From positions 1-40,386 of IMG/VR virus record IMGVR_UViG_3300037541_000317: a stretch of DNA of 40,386 nt. The stretch is one strand, 5' to 3'. Positions within the stretch are counted from its first letter, which is position 1. The number at the start of each line of letters is the position of its first letter. Shown piece after piece: positions 21,837 through 31,076 of this stretch. The notes under the pieces were generated by a model. It ran no database searches. It was not told the DNA's origin and worked only from the letters and a program-made list of their open reading frames with translations. The position numbers were made by a program, and so were the translations under genes. This DNA is from a virus.

Positions 21837-22802
21837 TTAGGCGGCGTCGATCAGGATGCCCTGAAGCGCACGGTTCGAGCAGGTGAGATTGCCCATCCAC
21901 AGAAGCGGGATCACAACGCCGTCCTGATTGACGCTCATCTTCTCGTCCATCGTCGTCCACCGCGCTTCGCGATGCTCGACCATTTCGAGATAGTTCGTGT
22001 TCAGGAAGTACATGCGTTCCGCAGTCGTGGCGAAGTTCGTGTTGCTGTCGAAGATCACGTCAGCATCAACGTACTTGAGCGACTTGAAGCCAGCAGTGGC
22101 CGAGTCCGACTCCGCGTAACGCTGGAGGTCCTGAAGAGACTCCCAATACATCGCGAAGAAGTCGTGCGAGGACACGATGAGGTCCGGCTTGTCCGTGCCG
22201 CGAACGAGGTCGAGATAAAGGGTGTTCATAAAACCCTTGATGTTCGCCTTCGTAACGAGGTTCGTGCCGGTCGCTTCAAGGAACTTGTTGCGCCAGAAGG
22301 TGTAGGTGGCGGAGTCGATACCGCCGACCGTGCCCTGACCGTTCGTCTGGATGATGTGCGAAAGACCGCCCATCTGGTTGGCAAGAGCGCCCGACGAGTA
22401 GAGGTCGATGCTCATGTTATTCGCGGCGGTGCGCTGCGCGTTCTTCAGGCGAGCCGCAGCCAGATCGATCAGCTGCTCCTTGCCGGAGTTCATACGCAGT
22501 TCCTTGCCCGACGCGACGACGTTGATTGCGGCCTGCACCCAATCGAACTTCGCGGCGGTCAGAACGTCCGACGCATTGACGTTGAGGGTGTCGAAGCCCG
22601 AATAACGCTGGTAGGTGCCGTTCTCGGCGTAGTCGAGCGGACGGACGATCTCGTAACCGCCCGAGAGCGCCTTGATCTTTCCGCGCTTCTTGAGGCGGGA
22701 ATACAGGGCGTTGTTGGCCGAGACGTTATCCGAAACCTCGCTGGGATGGTTGCGGAGGGTGGTCGTCACCATTTCGGTGAACACACTGTTGGGCGAAGGC
22801 AT
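21837..22802 (-). CDS. Major capsid protein
   Basis: 321 residues. NHPSEVSDNVSANNALYSRLKKRGKIKALSGG and the C-terminal region (RMYFLNTNYLEMVEHREARW...NQDGVVIPLLWMGNLTCSNR) are characteristic of an HK97-fold major capsid family found in short-tailed and other proteobacterial phages. It follows the scaffold gene, as expected, and is closed by a strong terminator. There is no N-terminal delta domain, consistent with a separate scaffold. Confidence 0.88.
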   Translation of the reverse strand: MPSPNSVFTEMVTTTLRNHPSEVSDNVSANNALYSRLKKRGKIKALSGGYEIVRPLDYAENGTYQRYSGFDTLNVNASDVLTAAKFDWVQAAINVVASGKELRMNSGKEQLIDLAAARLKNAQRTAANNMSIDLYSSGALANQMGGLSHIIQTNGQGTVGGIDSATYTFWRNKFLEATGTNLVTKANIKGFMNTLYLDLVRGTDKPDLIVSSHDFFAMYWESLQDLQRYAESDSATAGFKSLKYVDADVIFDSNTNFATTAERMYFLNTNYLEMVEHREARWTTMDEKMSVNQDGVVIPLLWMGNLTCSNRALQGILIDAA

Positions 22803-22828
22803 AGCGCCTATTCCTTTTCAAAGTTGGA

Positions 22829-23947
22829 TTAGGCCGCGCTCATGTGCCGGTCATAGACTTCGGACATGATCTCTTCATGCGACTTGGATCGGGAAGGTGA
22901 AGCGCCAACGGTTCCCTTCGTCGCCACGTTGATCGAGGCGGCCTTGCGGGCTTCCGTTGCTTTCTTCTCGGCTTCGGCTTTGCGGGTCGCTTCCTCTGTC
23001 GCGCGCTGGCTTTCGATTACCTTTGCGCGAACCGTAGGATTGGCCCACATGGCCTTTTCGTAGGCGTCTGAGAGGTCGGACGCGAGACCGCCTTGGATGA
23101 GCTTCGCCATGTCCTGACGAAGTTCTTCGAAGTGCGCGTTCTTCGGGTCCGACTTGAACGCCTCGATACGGCCATTTAGTTCTGCCGTCTGCCGTTCCTG
23201 CTCGGCTCGCTGTTGCGAGATAAGCAGCGCTTCCAACTGTCCAAGCCGCTGCTGAGTTGCGGCCAGATGTGGATCAACCGGCGCGGATTGCGTCGGCTGC
23301 ATGGTGCCAAGCTGGTCAAGCGCAATTCCACGCTGTTGGGCGAACCATCGGACAAAACCGGCGGGATCGTTCGAGGCGAAGTCGGACAACTGGAACAGGG
23401 TTTCGAGGCCCTTTTCCGGCGTGCCGTACTGCGCTGCGAGCATCTGCGCGCGGGGTCCGATGACGCCTTGCAGCGTTTCGGCGGCTTTCAGCTTGTCCGC
23501 GTAAGACTTGATGCCGGTCGAGGCTTCCTGCTCCCGCTTGAGAACCGCCTGTTGAACGGCGGGGGGGAGCGAAGCCCACACGGCCTTCGCGTCTTGCGAC
23601 CAAGAGGTCGGCGGCGTGACGGCCTGCGTTGGGGCAGGAGCGTCAACCTTGGCCTCTTGCGGCTGGTCGCTGATCTGTTTGGCGGGCGCGGCCTCTACCG
23701 GCGCGGCTTCCGCCTTTGTGTCTTTCGAAAGGAACTTGCCATCGGGGCCGCGCGGCCTGTCCGGGCTGGACGAAGGCGACGGCTGCTCGGATTCAACCTC
23801 TGCCGATGGAAGGCCCGCGTCTCCCGGAGGGGAAGCGGCAGGCGCGGACTCCGTGGCGTGGGCCTTGTCGAACACCGCCGCCATTGTTTCTTCAATAGAC
23901 GGCTTCTCGCTGGCGTTTTGATCCGCCACGTTGGCAACGTCGGTCAT
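22829..23947 (-). CDS. Scaffolding protein
   Basis: 372 residues. A disordered Pro/Ala/Glu-rich N-terminal third with the RGPDGKFLSK motif common in phage scaffolds, then long charged helices (QQRLGQLEALLISQQRAEQE) and a short basic, helical C-terminus (SRSKSHEEIMSEVYDRHMS) that would bind capsid protein. Located directly upstream of the capsid gene. No protease signature. Confidence 0.8.
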   Translation of the reverse strand: MTDVANVADQNASEKPSIEETMAAVFDKAHATESAPAASPPGDAGLPSAEVESEQPSPSSSPDRPRGPDGKFLSKDTKAEAAPVEAAPAKQISDQPQEAKVDAPAPTQAVTPPTSWSQDAKAVWASLPPAVQQAVLKREQEASTGIKSYADKLKAAETLQGVIGPRAQMLAAQYGTPEKGLETLFQLSDFASNDPAGFVRWFAQQRGIALDQLGTMQPTQSAPVDPHLAATQQRLGQLEALLISQQRAEQERQTAELNGRIEAFKSDPKNAHFEELRQDMAKLIQGGLASDLSDAYEKAMWANPTVRAKVIESQRATEEATRKAEAEKKATEARKAASINVATKGTVGASPSRSKSHEEIMSEVYDRHMSAA

Positions 23948-23960
23948 ATTCCCTCTTGTG

Positions 23961-24251
23961 TTAGGTGGTAGGCAGACGGACAGGGGCGACAGGATCGCCG
24001 CCGAGTTTCAGCCCGTTTTTCTTCGCAAACCGCTCGTTCCGGTACACCGGCTTGAATTCGCTCGGGTCAACCTCACGGCATCCCGAACGCTTCAGGTCTT
24101 CACGCCGCGCAACGCGGCCATCCACGACGCGACCCGTAACAGGCGAGACATACGCGGGCGTATCTCGAAGAATGAAAGGCCCGACGCTTTCGCCCTTCGG
24201 CAACGTCGAGATATCCACCCAATCATCGCCGCCCCATACAAATCTCGTCAT
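23961..24251 (-). CDS. Small structural-block hypothetical protein
   Basis: 96 residues (MTRFVWGGDDWVDISTLPKG), ATGA-coupled to the gene upstream. The segment GPFILRDTPAYVSPVTGRVVDGR... resembles short conserved phage proteins seen before scaffold genes, without known function. Confidence 0.68.
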   Translation of the reverse strand: MTRFVWGGDDWVDISTLPKGESVGPFILRDTPAYVSPVTGRVVDGRVARREDLKRSGCREVDPSEFKPVYRNERFAKKNGLKLGGDPVAPVRLPTT

Positions 24252-24664
24252 GCCTCGAATAGAAGAAGCGCAACGGCTTCTTCTTCCTCTTGCTCGATAA
24301 GTGCCCGTTCATGCGCGGCCATCAGCGCGCGAACCGCGATCAGGTCCGCCGCGAGTGCCGCAAAGTCGATAGCCGCGACCGGTGGCAACGCCGCATCGGA
24401 CGGGGCTGCGTGTTCCGCAACCGCGCTCCGAACGTCCGCAACCGGTGCGACGTGCCGAAGTTCGCCGTGAAGGTCGGCGTAGATATCCCTTAGTTCGGAT
24501 TCAAGGTTCCGATCTGGCTTGTCCCACTCAAGCCCGCGTGCCTTGCGCTCGCCCTTACGATAAGGCCGATGCCAACCGCCGCCCGTCGCCGCTGTCGGCT
24601 CCGGTGAAGCACCAGCACCCCACCAGTCACCCGTGGTTTCGCCGGTCCACTGGCCGAACCACAT
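24248..24664 (-). CDS. Structural-block hypothetical protein
   Basis: 138 residues. Trp/Gly-rich start (MWFGQWTGETTGDWWGAG), a basic middle and an acidic helical end (ERALIEQEEEEAVALLLFEA). Overlaps both neighbours by one to four bases. The WFGxWxG start resembles small virion proteins located next to TGTG-repeat proteins. Not further assigned. Confidence 0.65.
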   Translation of the reverse strand: MWFGQWTGETTGDWWGAGASPEPTAATGGGWHRPYRKGERKARGLEWDKPDRNLESELRDIYADLHGELRHVAPVADVRSAVAEHAAPSDAALPPVAAIDFAALAADLIAVRALMAAHERALIEQEEEEAVALLLFEA

Positions 24665-25503
24665 CAGGTTACATCCCGACCCGTGACCGTGCGCGTGCCG
24701 CTCGAATAGGTTGCCGTGATCCTGTCCGTCGTGCCGTCCAAGCCCTTAAACGTCGGCGTCCCGTCCTCAAGGCCCGATGCGTCGCCCTGCACCGCAGCAG
24801 CGATCAGCTTGAGGATTTGCGCCGCCGTGTAACCGGACTCGATAACTTCGGTCCAAGGGTTGCTAGCCGAACCGGCGTCGTTGAGCTTTTCGCCCATCGA
24901 ACCCGCCGTGTTATTGGCCGACGCAATCGCCGCCCAAACCGCAGGCCCGACGTTGGCCGTCGTCAACCCCGTACCCGTCACCACTAGGTCAGCCGCCATC
25001 GCACCGACACCCGTAAGCGTCGATCCGTTGGCCGTTCCCGTACCCGTCAGCGCGGCTAGGAGCGCGCCTAGACCCGTAAGCGTGCCGTCCGCGTCACCCG
25101 TACCCGTAAGGGCTGCGGATAGCTGTAGAAACGCCTTGATATCGGCGTCGGATATCGTGCCGCTGCCAGCAATGGCCGCGATAAGCTGGACGATCAGACT
25201 ACCGGTCGCCGTAAGCGTGCCGGTGCCCGTCAGCGCGGCTTGGGCGAGCTTTACGGCCCACATATCCGCGTCGGACACATCGCCCGTACCCGTCACCGTA
25301 TCGTGCGCCACAATGCGCCCCGCCGTTCTCGGGGGGATCATGCAATGCGGAAAGTAGAGGCCCGTCGAGTACGCGCTAAGTTTCGTGAACCCTTCCACGT
25401 TCGACTGGTTCATCACAGCCGTGTCATGGACGAAGTTCTGCCAAGCAAGACCCGTCAGCGATAGCGGGATGACGTTTGACGAAAGCCCGTTACGAAGCAG
25501 CAC
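24664..25503 (-). CDS. Virion protein with TGTG-type internal repeats
   Basis: 279 residues from a GTG at 25503 with GAGG seven bases upstream; the reading from 25578 would run through the upstream gene. Residues about 65-200 are five to six degenerate repeats built on (A/V)TGTG followed by a helical DADxxAxxxxxAAL. The end (GYTAAQILKLIAAAVQGDASG...GTTDRITATYSSGTRTVTGRD) is a small domain common at the C-terminus of phage structural proteins. Confidence 0.65.
   Translation of the reverse strand: MLLRNGLSSNVIPLSLTGLAWQNFVHDTAVMNQSNVEGFTKLSAYSTGLYFPHCMIPPRTAGRIVAHDTVTGTGDVSDADMWAVKLAQAALTGTGTLTATGSLIVQLIAAIAGSGTISDADIKAFLQLSAALTGTGDADGTLTGLGALLAALTGTGTANGSTLTGVGAMAADLVVTGTGLTTANVGPAVWAAIASANNTAGSMGEKLNDAGSASNPWTEVIESGYTAAQILKLIAAAVQGDASGLEDGTPTFKGLDGTTDRITATYSSGTRTVTGRDVT
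24960..25300 (-). repeat. Degenerate in-frame repeats (CCCGTACCCGTCA core)
   Basis: On the plus strand the words CCCGTACCCGTCA and close variants recur about every 50-60 bases, coding the TGTG repeats of the overlapping protein. Repeats differ in the bases between cores. Confidence 0.55.
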
Positions 25504-25657
25504 GGATAGCCTCGGCCACTTCCAGCTGGCCCATGCTTTCCGCGATTTCCGCTGCGTCTTGGCGCTGCTGTTCCGCAACCTTCATCGCAAGCGTAAAGGC
25601 GTTTCCGCCCCATGCCGAGATGTTGTTAACGAGGTCGCGGACTTCCTTAGCGGTCAT
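25490..25657 (-). CDS. Small helical protein, 55 residues
   Basis: From the ATG at 25657 (MTAKEVRDLVNNISAWGGNA), one base inside the upstream stop (TGATG). All-helical (EQQRQDAAEIAESMGQLEVAEAI). Overlaps the next gene by 14 bases. Found in the virion block; function unknown. Confidence 0.6.
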   Translation of the reverse strand: MTAKEVRDLVNNISAWGGNAFTLAMKVAEQQRQDAAEIAESMGQLEVAEAIRAAS

Positions 25658-26826
25658 CAGCCCCACCCGAAGTCCATGTAGCCCATGATCGGCGTGTTGG
25701 AGGCGGTCGCAGCGCCGGGGAAGAACAGAAGGTTGAGGCAAGCGCCGTCATAGATGCGCGGGAGGGACGGAAGCTGCATCACCATCGAGCGTTCACCGGC
25801 AACCGCCGCCGTAACGATGGGGATCGTCGCAAGCGGCTTGCACAGGACTAGCGCGCCCGCATGAGCCGAACCGTATGCCGTCGAAAGCGCGTACTGAGTC
25901 GCACGCCGAACGCCAACGTCACCCGCCTGTAGGGGCAGATACGGGGCGAAATTCGACGCCGCAACGCCAGCGTGGAAAATCTTTCCGGTCGGGGGGATGG
26001 ACGTACCGCCGACCGTGTAGTTCGTCACCGCGCCAAGAACACGCCCGCCGTTTCCGGCGCTGTTCGTGTACTGGAAGTTCGTCGCGTGGACGACGGGGGT
26101 TAGGGTGTTCGTCACCGTCGCCGTTGCGACCGAGTACATACGAAGGCCAGCGCCGTCCGCGTAACGGTTCGGCGTGACCGTCAGGGTGTTCGTGCCCGAG
26201 CCTGCGTCGGTATAGGCGACAAAAGTTCCCGCGATAGCATTCGCCTCCGACGTGGCGACCTTGGAAGTCGTGGACGACTGACGGACAAGGTAGAAAACAT
26301 CCGTATTGTTTAATCCCGTCGGCAATACGCCCGTGGTCGTAAACGTGACCGATGTGTAGTGCGTGGCCGATCCGAAATCGTTGGTATAGGTGAGCAGCAA
26401 ACCGCCAGAACTGGACGCCGTGAACGTGTTGGAATTGATAAGCGTCTGCGTCGAGGTCGTGTTGTTTGCCACTGCGGGGTAGTACATCACCACATCAACG
26501 AGATGAGCAATACCCGGAACCGCAGTGGCGACCGACGAATACAAGCCCATGTTCAACAGGTGCTTCGTATCCGAAGACACGTTGCCGCCGTGGTAGATGC
26601 CCCACGACGCGCCGATAGCCGCACCGCCGTTCTTGTCGGTCGGGGTCTGTGCAACGAGCGTCGTGCCGGGGTAGGTGTTTGCGACCGGAGCGCCCGCATA
26701 GATGCTCAGATCGTACATATTTCCGGCGACGAAGTTGTTGGCACCGGAGCCTTTGGCAATGTCCGCGCGCCAAGACTTACCGGCGGACAACTCCGCGACC
26801 ATGTCGTCAACGCTCGAATAGCTCAT
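25657..26826 (-). CDS. Structural protein, long paralogue with inserted beta domain
   Basis: 389 residues. It is a paralogue of the gene upstream: both share the start (AG-PVAN-Y-TTLVAQ in this copy), the middle GIAHLVDVVMYYPAV, and the final F-WG. About 88 residues are extra here (roughly 128-215, STQTLINSNTFTASSSGGLLL... to GSGTNTLTVTP), a beta-rich Ser/Thr module. Likely virion surface proteins. Confidence 0.7.
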   Translation of the reverse strand: MSYSSVDDMVAELSAGKSWRADIAKGSGANNFVAGNMYDLSIYAGAPVANTYPGTTLVAQTPTDKNGGAAIGASWGIYHGGNVSSDTKHLLNMGLYSSVATAVPGIAHLVDVVMYYPAVANNTTSTQTLINSNTFTASSSGGLLLTYTNDFGSATHYTSVTFTTTGVLPTGLNNTDVFYLVRQSSTTSKVATSEANAIAGTFVAYTDAGSGTNTLTVTPNRYADGAGLRMYSVATATVTNTLTPVVHATNFQYTNSAGNGGRVLGAVTNYTVGGTSIPPTGKIFHAGVAASNFAPYLPLQAGDVGVRRATQYALSTAYGSAHAGALVLCKPLATIPIVTAAVAGERSMVMQLPSLPRIYDGACLNLLFFPGAATASNTPIMGYMDFGWG

Positions 26827-26827
26827 T

Positions 26828-27697
26828 TCAACCCCAAACGAATGAGAGTTCGCCGTGCAGCGTTGTCGGAGAAGCCGTCACCGTGCCGCGTGCGATCATG
26901 TGTATGTATGCGCCGTCGCCAACTTCGCTCATACGCAAGCGGTCGCGCATGTAATCGACTTCAATCGGCACCAGTAGCTCCTGCCAACTGATCGTGCCCA
27001 ACGGCTTCACGATGCAGGCCGCGAAGATGCCGCCAACCGCCGTAGGGAAGTTGATGTTGTCGATACTGTTGATCCCCGCCGACCCTTGCGCGAGGTTCAG
27101 GTACGGGTTGCCGACGTTGTAGTTAAAAACCCCAAGCGCAGTCGCATCCACGGGCGACAAGACTTGCCCCGCCGTCGCCGTGTTTCGCGTGTAGACCGGC
27201 GAAATTGTCCGCTGTACGCCCGCCGTGTCCGTGTAGGTAAGAGTTGCGTCCACCGCGTCCGCAACGCCCGCACCCTGCGACACCATCAGAATCTTGCAGC
27301 CCGTCCCGCCGTCATAGCGGAGCGTGCCGAGGTTGTTCACCATGTCCTGCGACCCGCCGTCGCCATCGACGAACGGATACACCGCAACGATATCGTGGAC
27401 GATTGCCGTCACCGTCCCGACAGAAGTCGCGGGAGGCAGAAGCATCGCCTTGTGCAGATATTTCTTGTAGCCAGCCGAGTTGACCGAAGGCCCGTGTACG
27501 ATCCCCTCGTTTGCCGAAAGCTGTGTCGCCACAAGCGGGGTCGCTGCGTAGTAGTTCGCAACGGGAATGCCCGCTGCGTAGCTAAGGTCCGTCCACGCAC
27601 CCGCCGTCATAGCGGGACCGCCGCGCCGCATGTAACCCGACCAATGCCGCCCCGCTGTGTAAGCGTCGGCAACGCCCGCGACGTTCGTGATCGTCAT
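26828..27697 (-). CDS. Structural protein, short paralogue
   Basis: 289 residues (MTITNVAGVADAYTAGRHWS). Shares with the downstream protein the AAGIPVANYYAATPLVATQ and IVHDIVAVYPFVDGDGGSQD regions and the C-terminal GELSFVWG. The tandem pair arose by duplication. Member of the virion block between portal and scaffold; precise place in the particle is unknown. Confidence 0.7.
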   Translation of the reverse strand: MTITNVAGVADAYTAGRHWSGYMRRGGPAMTAGAWTDLSYAAGIPVANYYAATPLVATQLSANEGIVHGPSVNSAGYKKYLHKAMLLPPATSVGTVTAIVHDIVAVYPFVDGDGGSQDMVNNLGTLRYDGGTGCKILMVSQGAGVADAVDATLTYTDTAGVQRTISPVYTRNTATAGQVLSPVDATALGVFNYNVGNPYLNLAQGSAGINSIDNINFPTAVGGIFAACIVKPLGTISWQELLVPIEVDYMRDRLRMSEVGDGAYIHMIARGTVTASPTTLHGELSFVWG

Positions 27698-27698
27698 G

Positions 27699-27971
27699 CT
27701 AGGCGTTCCGGCCCGTTACAGCCGCCTTGATCTGGTTCCAGCCGATCTTCGCGCGCGTACCGACCGACGCACCGCCCTTACCGACGCAAACCGCCGTGCG
27801 GGGTGCAATGATCCGATGCCCGCACGCCTCGCCACAGGGACGGGTAACGGTCGGCTCTTGGCCTTCGCGCGTCGTCACCTTGACACCACGCAAGCAATCT
27901 TCGCAGTAGTACAGCGGCGGGCCGATCTTATCCCATAGGAGCTTTTGAAACTCCGACCGCTGGTCAGGCAT
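27699..27971 (-). CDS. Small Cys-containing virion-block protein
   Basis: 90 residues. YYCEDCLRGVKV and RPCGEACGHRI give a C-x2-C plus C-x3-C pair that could bind zinc. The C-terminus is basic (GTRAKIGWNQIKAAVTGR). It lies between two structural genes, with one-base overlap to its upstream neighbour. Function unknown. Confidence 0.65.
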   Translation of the reverse strand: MPDQRSEFQKLLWDKIGPPLYYCEDCLRGVKVTTREGQEPTVTRPCGEACGHRIIAPRTAVCVGKGGASVGTRAKIGWNQIKAAVTGRNA

Positions 27972-28402
27972 CAGGATTCCGTCACCGTCAGCGCGCCCGC
28001 TGCAAACTGCGGGGTAATGCCCGACGAAACCGCGAGCGGCGAGTTAAGCGAGCCGTAGTGCCAAACCGTGCCCGCCGATGCGAGCGTGGTCCCAATCGCA
28101 ACGTCCGTGAGTGTCGCGCCCGTCACGCCACACTGTGGAAAGCTGATCGATGCCGCGTTGGCCGTAGCACCACCCGATGCCGCGTCCCAACCCGTCGAGC
28201 GGGCGACGGCCTGTCGGGCATAGTTTGTGTACGCGGTTTCGTTGGTCGTCTGGTTGTTCCCGGTGCCCGGCGATGCCGTGTGCAGCGAAACATAGGTGTT
28301 CGTGAACGGCGTCGATGCGGCGTTATCCGCCACGTTGGCCCAAGCCGTCGCGCGATACATCAGGTTGATGATCGAATTGCAGGTAGATGTGGATTTCGGC
28401 AT
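27971..28402 (-). CDS. Phage structural protein of the SLHTASPG type
   Basis: 143 residues. NTYVSLHTASPGTGNNQTTNETAYTNYARQAV, then RSTGWDAASGGATANAAS and FPQCGVTGATLTDVAIG, are the conserved words of a widespread phage virion protein family of about this length. Predicted beta sandwich. Follows the portal gene. Exact role not assigned. Confidence 0.72.
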   Translation of the reverse strand: MPKSTSTCNSIINLMYRATAWANVADNAASTPFTNTYVSLHTASPGTGNNQTTNETAYTNYARQAVARSTGWDAASGGATANAASISFPQCGVTGATLTDVAIGTTLASAGTVWHYGSLNSPLAVSSGITPQFAAGALTVTES

Positions 28403-28404
28403 TT

Positions 28405-30606
28405 CTAACCTTCCTCTAGGCTCGCGCCGGTCATACGGCCATCGGCCCCACGCTCGACCTTGACGCGCTTGTTTCCACCGGACGGAAGCGGCACCACGAT
28501 CACTTGCGGTGCGCTTTCCTTCGGTTCCTTGGCTTCTGACTTTTCGTGCGCCTTCTGCTGCGCCTGAAACTCGCGTTCCTGCGCGCCGTTTAGCGACTGT
28601 TCTGCGCGGGCTTCCCGACCGTCCTGCAACTTGGCGACTTCCAGCGAGGTGCGCGTTTCCATCTCGCGCTCTTTCAGTCCCGCCTCGCGTTCGCGCAATG
28701 CAAGCTCGCGCTCCTTGAACTGGATATCGAGCGCCAGCCGCTGCTGTTCGATTTCCAACTCCGCGCGCATCTTCTCGACTTCCATCGCCGCGCGCTGCTG
28801 TTCGATCTGTAGCTTGACGCCCTCGGATTGCGTGCGCGTCTGGATTTCAGCCTGCTTGGCCTGCAATTCCTGCTGCTTGCCCTGCGCCTCCATCTGCATC
28901 TTGACCATTTCAGGGTCAGGCGGCGGGGGCTGCGGGTTGGCCTTCTGCTGTTCAAGTTTCGCGGTCGTCTCTTGTTCCCACTTGTCCAAGGCGTCCTCGG
29001 CCTGCTTGCCGAGTTTGAACGGGCGCGCGAGACCCATAAACAGCTTGATCGCAACGTCGGGCGGCATGGCACCCGTCTGCACGGCGGGGCCGATGGCTTG
29101 GAAGAACGTCCCCGCGCCCTGAATGAACTGCCCGGCCTGCTGCTGCGCGCGGATAACGTCGGCCTGTATCGTGCTGTCCGTCTCGATGTCGATCCGGTAC
29201 GCGCGCATCAGGTCGGAGCGAAGGATTTGCTCCATTTCCGGAGTGACTTGGACACCGGAAATCATCGAAAGCGTCTGAGCGCCGAACTTCGTGCAGATAA
29301 TCTCGGCCTTGAGCCTCAGAAGGTCGCGCGCATACCGCTGAACGTCGCCCTGTTGCTTCTGAAGCCGGAGAGAACCCCACTGCGCTTTAAGCTGCTGCGC
29401 GCCGAGCGTTTCACCGCTATCGGTCTGCCCGCGCATAACGTCGGCAACGCCGGTAATCTCGAAGATGGTCGCCTTGATCTGATCCCGCGCGAGGTAAAGG
29501 CGCTCAAGAACCGCCGACGCCACCTCAATCGGCCACTGCCAGATTGCGTTATCAAGGCCGCCCTGCATGAACTGTTCGATGTTGTCAGCCGGGACGAAAT
29601 CGCCGTCCTTAGCCGACTGCATCTGCGAGAACGCATTAGCCATCGGGCTCGCGTAAATCCCGCGAACCTTCATGACCCGCGTAATCGCCGTGATACGACG
29701 GGTTACGAGGTCTAGTTCCTCGGCCTGATCCTTATAAATCCGATACAGCTCAATCGGAACCTGAGTATCCGGCGTCTCGATAGCCAGCATCGGGCGCGGG
29801 ATGCAGAAGAAACCTTCCAACCCGAGCGGGTCGGGGTCTTTCTTCAACGGGCCGAGCTTGTACGACGGCGCGATAAAAAGAATTTCTTTTGCTTCTTTGT
29901 CCCAAATCTCCCAAACCGCAAGACGCTTGAACACGTCCGGGGTCCGGTTGTCGTCGTCGTCTTTCTTCAACCCGTCAACGCGGCTATCGAGAGGTATCGT
30001 CGCCCCGATCTTCTTATTGAGCGCCATAACCTGTTCGCGCGTCAGGTAGTGCCTAAACGCGATCCACGGCGTCTTGGACCACACCCGAGCGGGACCAATG
30101 CGAAAATCCGCCCACTCGACCGGCTCGCACGTCACGGCCTCGTATGCGACCTGTCCCTGATCGTCAAACTTCGGTTCATAGCGAACGCGGGTAACGGCAC
30201 GGCCCGGCAAGAGGCGGTCCTTAACCGCATCTTCCATGACCGAGTTAAAATCGTATGTGTCAATCGAGAACGACAGCGCGCGCTCGATGACTTGTGCGAC
30301 TTGCTTATCAAGCGGATTGCCCGCCATGTACCGGGGCCGCACGTCCGGGGTCGGGACGGAGTTGTACAGCGCGGGGGCAAGCGTCTCGGTGTTTGTGTGC
30401 AGGATGTTGAACCGCTTGGCTTTGCGGTCCTTCTCGGCATCCCGATAGATATCAATCGCGTCGGACGCGCGCTTGCGCCAGTCCTCTTCGGTCTTTTCCG
30501 AAAGCGCGATTGCTTCCAGCCAAAGACGGACTAGGCCTGCATCGCCCTCGCCCGCGTCGGCGCGCGTGTCGAATACCGCGCCCTCGGCTGTCTCGTCAGT
30601 CGCCAT
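28405..30606 (-). CDS. Portal protein
   Basis: 733 residues, the size and start of P22-type portals. WRKRASDAIDIYRDAEKDRK, FNILHTNTETLAPALYNSVP and RLLPGRAVTRVRYEP belong to the wing and clip, with ITGVADVMRGQTDSGETLGAQQ typical of the family. From about residue 560 to 690 there is a long Gln/Glu/Arg-rich coiled coil (a barrel-like extension) ending in a basic tail. It forms the DNA gate and the motor docking site. Confidence 0.88.
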   Translation of the reverse strand: MATDETAEGAVFDTRADAGEGDAGLVRLWLEAIALSEKTEEDWRKRASDAIDIYRDAEKDRKAKRFNILHTNTETLAPALYNSVPTPDVRPRYMAGNPLDKQVAQVIERALSFSIDTYDFNSVMEDAVKDRLLPGRAVTRVRYEPKFDDQGQVAYEAVTCEPVEWADFRIGPARVWSKTPWIAFRHYLTREQVMALNKKIGATIPLDSRVDGLKKDDDDNRTPDVFKRLAVWEIWDKEAKEILFIAPSYKLGPLKKDPDPLGLEGFFCIPRPMLAIETPDTQVPIELYRIYKDQAEELDLVTRRITAITRVMKVRGIYASPMANAFSQMQSAKDGDFVPADNIEQFMQGGLDNAIWQWPIEVASAVLERLYLARDQIKATIFEITGVADVMRGQTDSGETLGAQQLKAQWGSLRLQKQQGDVQRYARDLLRLKAEIICTKFGAQTLSMISGVQVTPEMEQILRSDLMRAYRIDIETDSTIQADVIRAQQQAGQFIQGAGTFFQAIGPAVQTGAMPPDVAIKLFMGLARPFKLGKQAEDALDKWEQETTAKLEQQKANPQPPPPDPEMVKMQMEAQGKQQELQAKQAEIQTRTQSEGVKLQIEQQRAAMEVEKMRAELEIEQQRLALDIQFKERELALREREAGLKEREMETRTSLEVAKLQDGREARAEQSLNGAQEREFQAQQKAHEKSEAKEPKESAPQVIVVPLPSGGNKRVKVERGADGRMTGASLEEG

Positions 30607-30770
30607 CAGGCAAACGTCCCGTTAGCGAGAAACCAGCGCACCTGTTCGCGCGTGGTGCCGCCCTTGATGCCGAGATTGAACAGTCGGCTCGCACGCTCCC
30701 ACGGGTCGCGTATCTCGTTCGCCCAAACGATTGCGAACGTCCGCGACACGATCATGGTTTGCGTGGTCAC
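30606..30770 (-). CDS. 54-residue protein between portal and its upstream gene
   Basis: From a GTG at 30770 that overlaps the stop upstream (GTGA) to a stop sharing one base with the portal ATG (TGATG). Sequence starts MTTQTMIVSRTFAIVWANEI and ends REQVRWFLANGTFA. Helical, with no known family. The overlaps at both ends make it a convincing small gene; without it there would be a 160-base hole in an otherwise gap-free operon. Confidence 0.62.
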   Translation of the reverse strand: MTTQTMIVSRTFAIVWANEIRDPWERASRLFNLGIKGGTTREQVRWFLANGTFA

Positions 30771-31075
30771 GAAATCCCCGAACGAAGGATCGGCGCGAAG
30801 TTTACCGTCGTCGGACCAGCACCGGAGCCGATGGCCGCAACGTGCGTGACCTGCGCGTTCGCAGCGAGGATGACCGAACTCATCGGAGCTAAAACAACGT
30901 CCGTCGTCAGCACCGCAGTCTGCGCGCCCGCACCCACGCGGACGCCAACATGGAGCGTGGTCGAGGTGTTCGTGACGCGGATCGCATCGCAGCCGGTGCA
31001 GGTGATCGTTCCGCCAACGCTCGACGCCGTGGCCGCGACGTTTACCGCCGTGCCGGGGACTACGGAAATGGTCAT
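30767..31075 (-). CDS. Small beta-rich virion protein
   Basis: 102 residues, almost all small and Thr/Val/Ala (MTISVVPGTAVNVAATASSV...), with two Cys spaced by two residues (CTGCDAIRV). Predicted single beta sandwich; possible decoration or head protein. Lies between terminase large subunit and portal. Confidence 0.62.
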   Translation of the reverse strand: MTISVVPGTAVNVAATASSVGGTITCTGCDAIRVTNTSTTLHVGVRVGAGAQTAVLTTDVVLAPMSSVILAANAQVTHVAAIGSGAGPTTVNFAPILRSGIS

Positions 31076-31076
31076 G

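Noticed and set aside
20262-22832. 856-codon open frame on the plus strand
   Set aside because: It is exactly antisense to adaptor, HhH, decoration and capsid genes and crosses their terminators. GC-rich codon use keeps the complementary frame free of stops. Its sequence is Arg/His-rich without domains.
22829-23947. Prohead protease fused to the scaffold
   Set aside because: No Ser-His-Asp/Glu protease signature is visible; disordered start and coiled-coil body fit a plain scaffold.
24960-25300. CRISPR-like spaced repeats
   Set aside because: The recurring CCCGTACCCGTCA words are in-frame codons of a repeat protein, are degenerate and are not separated by unique spacers of constant length.
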